A stretch of DNA of 22,555 nt from a virus. The notes beneath the pieces are model-generated. The model saw only the letters and a list, made by a program, of their open reading frames with translations. It did not search any database and was not told the origin of the DNA. How positions within the stretch are numbered: the stretch's first letter is position 1; the number at the start of each line of letters is the position of its first letter. Location: the IMG/VR virus record IMGVR_UViG_3300046304_000020, positions 1 through 22,555 of that record. One strand, given 5' to 3'. This document shows positions 12,839 through 19,487 of the stretch, piece after piece. The position numbers and the translations under genes were made by a program.

Positions 12839-13411
12839 TTATTCTTCGACGGTAGATTCTTCCAATGTCAGGTAGTCAGGAAGTTTAAGGGGTTTATAGT
12901 TAGTTTGGTCTTGTGACTTGTTATTGTTATATCCCAATGACTGGCCGGTGTTGTTAAGGGCAAACATTATAGATATATCAGAAGGTTCAATATATCGTTC
13001 TTCTGTCAGGGTTAACACCTGGCCTTCCTTGTTAATAGCTTCTTTTTTGGCAACTCTTTTTATTCCTGCTATACGTTGCCTCAGTGATGAAACTGCAAGG
13101 TATCTGATCTCATCAACTGTTGAAAGTACTATCTGTTTAACCATGTCGTTAAGGTCAATATCTTTCTGCTGCCAATCCCAATAAGTCTGCCTATGTATTC
13201 CTATCGCATTACATGCTTCACCTATGTTACCATCAAACAATTTTACAGCTTCCAAAAACAGGCTTCTTTTCTCATTATAAGACATGTAAGGATTTATTTG
13301 CTTCATTGCATACTTTGGTTCATCGTCCAAAATAGACATTTCATTCCCATTATTAGAATCAATTACCGTAATTAGATTTTGTTCTGAAAGTTGCTTTTGT
13401 TTTTTGTTCAT
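12839..13411 (-). CDS. Probable terminase small subunit, helix-turn-helix (190 aa)
   Basis: ATG at 13411, TAA at 12839-12841. Residues about 61-82 (GNIGEACNAIGIHRQTYWDW) are a clear helix-turn-helix of the type found in small terminases that resemble phBC6A51-like proteins. The following helical region (residues about 90-125) would form the oligomer core, and the acidic C-terminus could contact the large subunit. Small terminases recognise the packaging site, which often lies in or beside their own gene; the direct repeats at 12719-12782 are candidates. It is separated from the large subunit by 1.7 kb. A transcription regulator is the alternative. Confidence 0.62.
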   Translation of the reverse strand: MNKKQKQLSEQNLITVIDSNNGNEMSILDDEPKYAMKQINPYMSYNEKRSLFLEAVKLFDGNIGEACNAIGIHRQTYWDWQQKDIDLNDMVKQIVLSTVDEIRYLAVSSLRQRIAGIKRVAKKEAINKEGQVLTLTEERYIEPSDISIMFALNNTGQSLGYNNNKSQDQTNYKPLKLPDYLTLEESTVEE

Positions 13412-13435
13412 AGACTATTTTCTGAAATGATTTTA

Positions 13436-13470
13436 CAAAGTTAATCAATCTGTCTAATATACTATTCAAA
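13436..13470 (-). promoter_or_regulatory. Promoter of the small terminase gene
   Basis: Minus strand TTTG (13470-13467), 23 bp, TAACTTTG (13443-13436), with the ATG at 13411 about 20 nt beyond the predicted start site. Spacing is 2 bp longer than in the best promoters here. Confidence 0.5.
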
Positions 13471-13785
13471 CCTTGTTTTAGGCCATTTTTAAGCGATTTA
13501 AGACGTTTTTACCTTGTTTTGGTATCCTAATATTGACCTTCATTAGTTTGGGCAATACGTTGAAAATGACTACTTTAATAGACAGAAATAGTCAAAAAAA
13601 GTTTTCATTTTATAGTGTTTTGGCATGGTTTTTTATTTCTCCGTTTGTATTGTATTTAAGACACTGTCTACTTTTTTATTTCATTGATTATCAATACTTT
13701 ATAGCAAAAGTGTTTTCTTCTGTCCTTTTTAAAATACACTTCTTTGTTTTCTTACTTTTATAAGTCTCTGATTATTAAGTATTTG
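13471..13785. other. AT-rich intergenic stretch between divergent operons
   Basis: No convincing gene. A 76-codon open frame (13533-13763) starts with TTG and encodes an almost pure Phe/Leu/Ile string, as AT-rich non-coding DNA does. The motif CCTTGTTTT occurs twice (near 13471 and 13511). Confidence 0.4.
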
Positions 13786-13793
13786 TATGTTTG
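13786..13793 (+). promoter_or_regulatory. -7 box for the rightward early operon
   Basis: TATGTTTG matches TAnnTTTG, 45 bp before the first ATG of the operon. No TTTG lies at the proper -33 distance, so this is a tentative site. Confidence 0.35.
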
Positions 13794-13838
13794 GCAAAGG
13801 TGTTGCAAATAGGTTCACGTATTTAAACGAAACGAAAA

Positions 13839-14018
13839 ATGACACAATCCACTAAATTAGACAGATTAACCGAGTACTTCAATTTACAGGAGGAGCTTTT
13901 TAGTATTCAAGATTCGCGGGATAATTGGCCAGATGGTATGACATACGGCACAATGTGCGAACGGATTAATGAATTGACCATTGAAGTAAGGAAATTAGCG
14001 AAACAATTAACTTTTTAA
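13839..14018 (+). CDS. 59-aa acidic helical protein, first gene of the rightward operon
   Basis: ATG at 13839 after an A-rich leader (AACGAAACGAAAA), TAA at 14016-14018. Two predicted helices (LDRLTEYFNLQEELFSIQ and MCERINELTIEVRKLAKQL) could form a coiled coil. It stands 22 bp before the 421-aa gene and shares the same style of A-rich leader, which supports a real gene. Function unknown. Confidence 0.6.
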   Translation: MTQSTKLDRLTEYFNLQEELFSIQDSRDNWPDGMTYGTMCERINELTIEVRKLAKQLTF

Positions 14019-14040
14019 TTCACTTAAACAAAGCAAAAAA

Positions 14041-15306
14041 ATGAAAACAATTCCAATTTATTCAGAATCATTTTACACCTTCCTGAGAAATTCAGATTGT
14101 AAAATTGCGAACATCTTGTATAGGCTGCATAATAAACATTATCGCTCAAACATTCTCACAACGTCTCTGATTAATTACATTACTTTCAGGACAGACGGGT
14201 CAATATCTTATTTGCCCGCTGGAAAAGAACATTTGATTAACGACGATAATGGAGACTGGAAACGTGACGGACGGCAAAGCGGCAAAGCGGCAAAAGTAAT
14301 CAAAAAGCTATTTTGCGAACGGTTTAAAAAATACCTGAAAGAAGCGGATTTTGAATGTTTTTCAAATCAGTACAAGGCAGAATACAATGAGGACGGCTAT
14401 ACATTCGATTTGAGGCCAAATGTTGAAATACCGGACGTTTACGATATGGGCAGAAAAAACGGCGGCGGTTCATTAAATAGTAGCTGTATGAACGGAGATA
14501 CTGAATACCTGGAAATCTACAAACATTGTAACAGCCTTCAAATATTAACCCTGACTAATGCCAACGAGCTACTTTGCGGACGGGCGTTAATTTGGAAGGT
14601 ATCCAATGAAATTACCCTAATGGATCGTATTTATGTTAGTGACGATTTTATGTATGACAGTTTTTTAAGGTATGCGACAACTCATAAATTTTGGATAAAA
14701 CAGGATTATAAGAGCTATGACAATAAACAAGACTTTATCGATAGCGAAGGCAACATAGTAAACGGCGAACATTTTACTATTTACACTGATACGGATTTTG
14801 AGCAATATCCATATATTGACACCTTTCAATATGGCAATGATGGCGAATTGAATAATTATAGCGGTGATTATACATACAATTGCACCGATGGTACGAGAGA
14901 AGGTGATGAAGATCAACACAGCGGAGAAAGTTACGACGATATTAATGACCGCTGGATAGATGAAGATTACGCTTGCTGGATTACCAGCGGTGATCGTTGC
15001 TACCGTGACAGATGCTGCAATGTTGAGGATTGCGTTTCTATTGGCGAATATTGGTATTATAAAGAAGACAGCAATATTGTTGAAGTGGGCGGAGAATATT
15101 ACAAAACTGACAGCGAAGAAATTTGCATGGTTGATGGTGATTATCATTTGGTTGATGACTGCTGCTATTCTGATAGAGATAACGAATATTATTTAACTGA
15201 TGACTGTGTTTATAGCGACGAGCATAGTGACTGGATTTTGAAAAGCGATGCAGTAGAAGTTTGTGGTAATTATTTTCACAAAGACGATGTTTTGGAAGTG
15301 GCCTAA
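14041..15306 (+). CDS. 421-aa phage protein with acidic Cys/Tyr repeat tail
   Basis: ATG at 14041 behind an A-rich leader, TAA at 15304-15306. The first 270 residues include GGSLNSSCMNG (about residues 141-151), then LQILTLTNANELLCGRALIW and EITLMDRIYVSDD. I recall an SCM...GRAL.W...MDRIY pattern in uncharacterised phage proteins, but could not check it. The C-terminal 140 residues are very acidic and carry repeated short units of about 15-20 residues built on Tyr-Tyr, Asp-Asp and Cys (for example EYYLTDDCVYSDE), probably stacked beta-hairpins with possible metal sites. No catalytic motif is evident. It is followed by the metallopeptidase gene, 11 bp away. Confidence 0.75.
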   Translation: MKTIPIYSESFYTFLRNSDCKIANILYRLHNKHYRSNILTTSLINYITFRTDGSISYLPAGKEHLINDDNGDWKRDGRQSGKAAKVIKKLFCERFKKYLKEADFECFSNQYKAEYNEDGYTFDLRPNVEIPDVYDMGRKNGGGSLNSSCMNGDTEYLEIYKHCNSLQILTLTNANELLCGRALIWKVSNEITLMDRIYVSDDFMYDSFLRYATTHKFWIKQDYKSYDNKQDFIDSEGNIVNGEHFTIYTDTDFEQYPYIDTFQYGNDGELNNYSGDYTYNCTDGTREGDEDQHSGESYDDINDRWIDEDYACWITSGDRCYRDRCCNVEDCVSIGEYWYYKEDSNIVEVGGEYYKTDSEEICMVDGDYHLVDDCCYSDRDNEYYLTDDCVYSDEHSDWILKSDAVEVCGNYFHKDDVLEVA

Positions 15307-15317
15307 TACAAACGAAA

Positions 15318-16301
15318 ATGAACGAAAATAAACTAATAGAAATCTTAGCTATTCAATCTGAAAGTTATAACCAAACGGCAATGTTTCAATACATTGTAAG
15401 CGAATTGACCGAAATGGGTTGCGAATTATACGAATATAACGGCTGCATATATGCGACGAAAGGCAACGCGGATTTATACACTTGTGTCGTTTCTCACATG
15501 GATACAGTACATACTATTTGCGAAGATTTAACACCTATCGGGATTAATGGCAATATAACAGGATTTAATGCCGTGACTATGGAGCAAACCGGAATCGGCG
15601 GCGATGACAAAGTAGGGATTTTTATTGCCATTCAATGCCTTGAATCTTTCGATAATATCAAAGCCGTATTTTTTCGTGATGAAGAGGTAGGGTGCGAAGG
15701 TAGTTACGATCCCGACCATGATTTTTTTAATGATTGTAGCTTTGTTCTGCAATGCGACCGAAAAGGAAATTCGGGTTTCGTAACTAATGCCGGCGGGACA
15801 GAATTAAGCTCAAAGCAATTTCAAAACGATTTAAAGCCTATTTTGAAGCAATACGGATATAAAACAGTTAACGGCATGATGACCGACGTAATGGCTTTAA
15901 AAGAATCTGATATACTATGCAGTATGGCAAATATTGAGTGCGGTTATTATAACCCGCACACCGCCCAGGAATATGTTAATATTAACGACGTTCAAAATTG
16001 CCTGAACATGGTTAAAAAGATTATTACAGATATGAGCGGCAAAGATTATCCCTGTAAATATCAGGCACCGAAACACAAAGGTTACAAGTCTGCAAAATAC
16101 GACTACTTCAATAGATGGGATAAAATAGATTCTATTGAAGGCAATGACGATTTTTGTACCTGTGACTGCTGTAATGAAGAATCAAAACTGGAATATATTT
16201 CAGACTTTAATATGATGCTATGTTCTAAATGTGTCTCAAACTATTTGCCCGAAAGAGTAAACAAATGGGATTGGTTGAATGATGACGAAACTAAATTTTA
16301 A
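15318..16301 (+). CDS. Clan MH (M20/M28-type) zinc aminopeptidase-like protein (327 aa)
   Basis: ATG at 15318 after AAACGAAA, TAA at 16299-16301. The complete two-zinc site is visible: H60 and D62 (SHMDT), D96 (GIGGDDKVG), E122-E123 (RDEEVG), D147 (QCDRKG) and H214 (NPHTAQEYV). This order is that of peptidase T and M28/M42 aminopeptidases, which cut short peptides. The lid/dimerisation domain of M20 enzymes seems missing, so the catalytic core is compact (about 240 residues). A C-terminal extension has a zinc-ribbon-like cluster (C280, C282, C284, C285, C302, C305). There is no signal peptide, so it acts in the cytoplasm. Such enzymes are unusual in phage early operons; host peptide metabolism or processing of a phage peptide are possible roles. 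Confidence 0.8.
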   Translation: MNENKLIEILAIQSESYNQTAMFQYIVSELTEMGCELYEYNGCIYATKGNADLYTCVVSHMDTVHTICEDLTPIGINGNITGFNAVTMEQTGIGGDDKVGIFIAIQCLESFDNIKAVFFRDEEVGCEGSYDPDHDFFNDCSFVLQCDRKGNSGFVTNAGGTELSSKQFQNDLKPILKQYGYKTVNGMMTDVMALKESDILCSMANIECGYYNPHTAQEYVNINDVQNCLNMVKKIITDMSGKDYPCKYQAPKHKGYKSAKYDYFNRWDKIDSIEGNDDFCTCDCCNEESKLEYISDFNMMLCSKCVSNYLPERVNKWDWLNDDETKF

Positions 16302-16306
16302 AGCAA

Positions 16307-16408
16307 ATGAAAACCCTAATTTCAACCCTCCTTACTGCCTTAGTGATAATAGGCATGGTATATGTCACAACCTTTTTTTACTCACTTATTAAACAATTAA
16401 CGAAATGA
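16307..16408 (+). CDS. 33-aa membrane mini-protein
   Basis: ATG at 16307, 5 bp after the peptidase stop and preceded by AAAGCAA; TGA overlaps the next ATG (ATGA at 16405). Residues about 4-26 are one membrane helix (LISTLLTALVIIGMVYVTTF), with a short basic C-terminus (KQLTK). The tight coupling supports a real gene. Function unknown. Confidence 0.55.
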   Translation: MKTLISTLLTALVIIGMVYVTTFFYSLIKQLTK

Positions 16409-16605
16409 AAAACACAATTAAAAGATCAGATTTTAGATTTAGTCCTGCGGGCTACGGTCACTATAAAGTGACTTACCAAAGTCCGGTAACTTTCAAAAAA
16501 TGGACGGTCACGACTTCAAACATGCCGCTAATTGATGCGACAAAAAACGCGGATGAACCAAAAATAAAAGACTTAAATGAGCTTAAAAAAACCTGCAAAC
16601 CATGA
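16405..16605 (+). CDS. 66-aa basic protein, rightward operon
   Basis: ATG at 16405 overlaps the previous stop; TGA at 16603-16605 overlaps the next ATG. The N-terminal half looks beta-rich (SDFRFSPAGYGHYKVTYQSP, then FKKWTVTTS), the C-terminal half is Lys-rich and helical. It may bind nucleic acid, judged by charge only. No family is recognised. Confidence 0.65.
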   Translation: MKNTIKRSDFRFSPAGYGHYKVTYQSPVTFKKWTVTTSNMPLIDATKNADEPKIKDLNELKKTCKP

Positions 16606-16802
16606 AAAACAACGCTAAAATTTCAATCCTAAGCGGCCCAACCTTAACCCGTGACCAAATGTTAAGCAATTATAGGGAATGGCTTATAGAAGAAGTAAAC
16701 GCGGGCCGTATGACCCCAATAGAACGCAAAGCAAACTCAAGAGACTGGACGCAATTTTCTGATCAGCGACTTTTGACGATGTACACCATATTTTTTGACT
16801 AA
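16602..16802 (+). CDS. 66-aa protein, rightward operon
   Basis: ATG at 16602 overlaps the previous stop (ATGA), TAA at 16800-16802. The product is helical and charged (QMLSNYREWLIEEVNAGRMT), with a Trp/Phe-containing C-terminal part. The size and ATGA coupling fit early phage host-takeover proteins, but nothing specific can be said about its function. Confidence 0.62.
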   Translation: MKNNAKISILSGPTLTRDQMLSNYREWLIEEVNAGRMTPIERKANSRDWTQFSDQRLLTMYTIFFD

Positions 16803-16823
16803 TATTATTTTTTTAACTAACCT

Positions 16824-17015
16824 ATGATCTATACTATTGAAGCATTTACCGAGCGTGATTTTTCGGTTGGTTACTGGCACCCTGACTTACAAACTATTTC
16901 AGGTGCCATTTGCTACACTACCAAAATTGAAGCTGAACAGGAACGAATCAAGGCCGAACAAGTCGGTAAACAAAAAGGCTATACACTGACTTTTAAAGTA
17001 ATTGAGAAAATATGA
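16824..17015 (+). CDS. 63-aa protein, rightward operon
   Basis: ATG at 16824, TGA at 17013-17015 overlapping the next ATG. A beta-rich first half (MIYTIEAF, VGYWHPDLQTISGAICYTTK) is followed by a charged helix (EAEQERIKAEQVGKQKG) and a last strand (TLTFKVIEKI). It looks like a compact alpha/beta mini-domain. Unknown function. Confidence 0.62.
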   Translation: MIYTIEAFTERDFSVGYWHPDLQTISGAICYTTKIEAEQERIKAEQVGKQKGYTLTFKVIEKI

Positions 17016-17101
17016 AAAACCCGCAATTTTGGCTGTTTGCTATTGTAGCAATTTGCACCGTTATCAAACTCCTGACTATGGAATACGATAAAAGAGACTA
17101 A
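17012..17101 (+). CDS. 29-aa membrane mini-protein, last gene of the operon
   Basis: ATG at 17012 overlaps the previous stop, TAA at 17099-17101. Residues about 6-22 (FWLFAIVAICTVIKLLT) form one membrane helix; the tail is charged (EYDKRD). The intrinsic terminator begins 23 bp later. Function unknown. Confidence 0.5.
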   Translation: MKNPQFWLFAIVAICTVIKLLTMEYDKRD

Positions 17102-17124
17102 CTTAATTTTTTAACAAAGCATTT

Positions 17125-17148
17125 AAAGCCCTTTAATTAGGGCTTTTT
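17125..17148 (+). terminator. Intrinsic terminator of the rightward operon
   Basis: AAAGCCCT (17125-17132) pairs with AGGGCTTT (17139-17146) around TTAATT, and the stem runs into TTTTT on the plus strand. It is the clearest intrinsic terminator in the window and ends the operon that begins near 13786. Confidence 0.82.
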
Positions 17149-17210
17149 GCATTTATAGGGTATAAGACCTGAATTGTATTTGAACGCGACAGAAGACAAA
17201 TAAACAATGT

Positions 17211-17609
17211 TTAAAGGCCGTAGCGTGCTTTTATAATCATTCTGCACTTGCCCACTAATTTAGTGACCGTCTTTTCTTTGATGTAAAGAAGGTTCCCGAT
17301 GTTGTGAACGCCATGTAGCACGCTCGAATGATCCCGATGCCCGATTTCTGCCCCTATTTCACACAATGAGTTTGTGGTATGCCGCCTTGCCAACCAACAG
17401 TAAACATGCCTCGCATTGACCCGCTCCCGTTTGCGTGACTGACTGACAATATTTTCCGGCGATTGCCCTGAAACATTAGACACTATTTCGACAATGTCTT
17501 TTAATCTCATGCTCCGATCATGCCTGTCAACATCTACCAACCCTGGATATAACAAGACGCTGATGTGCGGAATTGGATTTTTCTCTTCTATGACGTTATT
17601 TTCTAACAT
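17211..17609 (-). CDS. Stand-alone DnaA domain IV-like DNA-binding protein (132 aa)
   Basis: ATG at 17609 directly after an A-rich leader, TAA at 17211-17213. Residues about 32-120 match the C-terminal DnaA-box-binding domain: a helix (RLKDIVEIVSNVSG), the basic loop and helix (RKRERVNARHVYCWLARRHT) and the signature GHRDHSSVLHG (90-100), equivalent to the GGRDHTTVLHA region of bacterial DnaA. The AAA+ ATPase and N-terminal domains are absent and no upstream frame supplies them. Such a protein could recognise DnaA boxes without ATP, either recruiting host replication proteins or competing with host DnaA. It is the last gene of the leftward set and converges on the rightward operon. Confidence 0.82.
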   Translation of the reverse strand: MLENNVIEEKNPIPHISVLLYPGLVDVDRHDRSMRLKDIVEIVSNVSGQSPENIVSQSRKRERVNARHVYCWLARRHTTNSLCEIGAEIGHRDHSSVLHGVHNIGNLLYIKEKTVTKLVGKCRMIIKARYGL

Positions 17610-17655
17610 AATATTATTTTTTTAGTGGGTGACCGTATTTTGTTGATAGTTGACG

Positions 17656-17874
17656 CTATTTTTCTATCTTTGGTAGTAATCTCGACGACTTTATAGGTGA
17701 ACCATATTCCGTGTATGGCTCAGGAGTGTACGCTAAAATTACTTTTGCAGGGCTACACATCCCCGAATAATGTAACTTTATACCTACCTTAAACCGGTGG
17801 TATCTATCCCGTAATTCTCCGTTGGGGATGACTAACCTGTCTATCAGCCCGTTTTTTATTGATTGCCAGTTCAT
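17656..17874 (-). CDS. 72-aa basic protein
   Basis: ATG at 17874, 1 bp after the stop of the upstream gene, TAG at 17656-17658. The sequence is basic with a beta-like middle (RYHRFKVGIKLHYSGMCSPA) and no clear motif. Tight spacing to the upstream gene suggests the same transcript. No family is recognised. Confidence 0.6.
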   Translation of the reverse strand: MNWQSIKNGLIDRLVIPNGELRDRYHRFKVGIKLHYSGMCSPAKVILAYTPEPYTEYGSPIKSSRLLPKIEK

Positions 17875-17875
17875 A

Positions 17876-18190
17876 TTATTTGTCCATTAAATCGTTGTGA
17901 TCGGGTGGATAGTTTGAAGCATTGCCCGTGCTGAACTTGTTTGCAAAGAACTTCTTTGCCGCTTCATCAGGGTTGTGATTATCACATGCCCCGATTTCAC
18001 AACGCCAATCATTGGGGTCACAAATGTTGTAGTCAGATGTTACCTCTGTGGTTGTCGTTGGAAATTGATTGTGGTATTGTTCCATGCACATCACTATTAA
18101 TGACCTGTACCAATCTAATATATCAGTGTCGTCAATGAAGTCAATCAACCCCTTGAAATTTTCTTCTACTATTTCCTGTGGTGTTTTCAT
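17876..18190 (-). CDS. 104-aa acidic protein
   Basis: The ATG at 18190 (MKTPQEIVEENFKGLIDFID) is chosen because it overlaps the stop of the AP2-like gene as ATGA. The longer in-frame extension to 18322 would run through that gene in another frame. TAA at 17876-17878. The N-terminal half is helical and acidic; the C-terminal half is Asn/Asp-rich with three cysteines (CDPNDWRCEIGAC) that might bind metal. Function unknown. Confidence 0.6.
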   Translation of the reverse strand: MKTPQEIVEENFKGLIDFIDDTDILDWYRSLIVMCMEQYHNQFPTTTTEVTSDYNICDPNDWRCEIGACDNHNPDEAAKKFFANKFSTGNASNYPPDHNDLMDK

Positions 18191-18390
18191 GCTCTTTTCA
18201 ATATGTTCACTGGTTCGAAATAATCCCTTATCAACCTCATATCGTAGGCTATGGCTGCAAGTCTCTCTGTTGCATAACTCTGAATGATTCTTACCCCATT
18301 CCTGCCATATTGCATCCTCCAAGGTTTGGCTACATACTTCGGGTCATCCCTGAAATATACCCCTGTGTATTTTGATGATTTGTCTTTCAT
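18187..18390 (-). CDS. Stand-alone AP2-like DNA-binding protein (67 aa)
   Basis: Residues from SSKYTGVYFRDDPKYVAKPW through RMQYGRNGVRIIQSY to ERLAAIAYDMRLIRDYF match the AP2 fold: three strands (the SKYTGV start and R-rich second and third strands) and an amphipathic helix with AAxAYD. AP2 domains occur in phage HNH endonucleases as the DNA-binding part, but no nuclease is fused here. The ATG at 18390 is preferred; an in-frame ATG at 18423 would add 11 residues. An A-rich sequence nearly identical to the leader of the DnaA-IV gene lies just upstream. TGA overlaps the next ATG. Confidence 0.7.
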   Translation of the reverse strand: MKDKSSKYTGVYFRDDPKYVAKPWRMQYGRNGVRIIQSYATERLAAIAYDMRLIRDYFEPVNILKRA

Positions 18391-18438
18391 TACACAAAGA
18401 TGTGATATTATTTTTTTAGTCATGCAAATTGAATCATT

Positions 18439-19311
18439 CTAAATTAGCCATTCTTCTAATTGCCTGTAATATTCTGCCCATAGTTTCGACAGGTCACGCT
18501 TGATTGCTTCAGGGTGTTCCCCCTCAAATGGTGCAGTGAAGCATTCCATCCTGTTTCTGTATTCATGCACCCCGTTATATATGTCCTCAATTGCCTGTCT
18601 TTGGTAGTCGCCCCCTAATACCCACCTCAAATATACCATGTTGAAATAATTTGGAATAATATTCATTGGATTTAAACTTTCCGTGTAGTACCGTATTTTT
18701 TCAAAGACTTGGGTAGGGAAAACATAAGAGTAGTGGTACATTTGAATGCCCGTATGTTCAAACAATTTGTCCCCGTCAATGTGTTTTGGGTGGAAGTTTT
18801 CACAGGTCAGTCGAGGTGGTCTGTGAGAAGCCCATGTAGCACCTTTCTCGTACTTAAACACCCTCCTGAAATTGTTTGGCAATTGTTCAAAACCTGTTAA
18901 ATATCTATCAAATCCACCATAGAAAGTACAACTCCTGACGGCTACCGAATCGGGGCGTACCACCACAAGAAAGTCTTTTAGCTTTTCTAAGTCCTCACCC
19001 TTCCAACATTCATCACTGTCCACCTGTAAAAGATAATCTGTGTCAGGATTTACCAAGTGCATCACAGCATTGGCCTGCTCTGTCTTTTCCTCATACTGCC
19101 CGTGAATTACTTTTATCGTGTTCTTGGTGTCGGGAAAATGATCAATAATCTCATTCGTACCGTCTGTTGATGTGGTGTAACCTTTGTCTTGCCAATAACT
19201 GACCGGGCCTTCACTAATCAATATTTGACCTACATGGTCGTATAATGATTCTAAAACCTGTTTCAAAACAAAGTTTCCATTAAATACAATTATGACTGCC
19301 GTTAGTTTCAT
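18439..19311 (-). CDS. Family 2-type glycosyltransferase (290 aa)
   Basis: ATG at 19311 overlaps the stop of the 59-aa gene; TAG at 18439-18441. The N-terminus (MKLTAVIIVFNGNFVLKQVL) is the nucleotide-sugar binding strand and helix of a GT-A fold. E34 begins the segment after the second strand, and D98-S99-D100 in YLLQVDSDECW is the metal-binding DxD. The C-terminal part (MYHYSYVFPTQVFEKIRYYT) has the conserved His/Tyr acceptor-loop region of this group. There is no membrane segment, so it is cytoplasmic. Likely targets are host surface glycans, virion proteins or modified bases; the sequence does not say which. Confidence 0.8.
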   Translation of the reverse strand: MKLTAVIIVFNGNFVLKQVLESLYDHVGQILISEGPVSYWQDKGYTTSTDGTNEIIDHFPDTKNTIKVIHGQYEEKTEQANAVMHLVNPDTDYLLQVDSDECWKGEDLEKLKDFLVVVRPDSVAVRSCTFYGGFDRYLTGFEQLPNNFRRVFKYEKGATWASHRPPRLTCENFHPKHIDGDKLFEHTGIQMYHYSYVFPTQVFEKIRYYTESLNPMNIIPNYFNMVYLRWVLGGDYQRQAIEDIYNGVHEYRNRMECFTAPFEGEHPEAIKRDLSKLWAEYYRQLEEWLI

Positions 19312-19487
19312 TTCTTAAATTGTTCGTTAAAATCCTTCATCCATTTTTCGTGATCGACTCTCATCTTTTTATTAAATTCGTCAAAGAACTTACGATCTTC
19401 TCGTATAGCCTCATAGCTGAAATGTTGAAACAAAATCAGTACAACACCAATAAGGATTACAGGCAAAAGCGTTCCAATAATACTCAT
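19308..19487 (-). CDS. 59-aa membrane-anchored coiled-coil protein between two glycosyltransferases
   Basis: ATG at 19487 overlaps the stop of the upstream glycosyltransferase, and the TGA at 19308-19310 overlaps the ATG of the downstream one. The product starts with a membrane helix (IIGTLLPVILIGVVLILF, residues 3-20) and continues as a charged helix (EAIREDRKFFDEFNKKMRVD and beyond). Double ATGA coupling makes it a real gene. It could anchor or cluster the glycosyltransferases at the membrane, which is inference from position. Confidence 0.7.
   Translation of the reverse strand: MSIIGTLLPVILIGVVLILFQHFSYEAIREDRKFFDEFNKKMRVDHEKWMKDFNEQFKK

Noticed and set aside
13533-13763. 76-codon plus-strand frame with a hydrophobic Phe/Leu/Ile-rich product
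   Set aside because: It starts with TTG, has no leader or convincing promoter, and its composition is what AT-rich non-coding DNA gives.
14665-15147. Long antisense frame rich in Ile/Val/Ala opposite the 421-aa gene
   Set aside because: It is the mirror of the acidic repeat codons of the real gene, which produce hydrophobic codons on the other strand; no start signal.
18191-18322. N-terminal extension of the 104-aa acidic protein
   Set aside because: It overlaps the AP2-like gene in another frame on the same strand; the ATGA junction at 18190 gives a better start.
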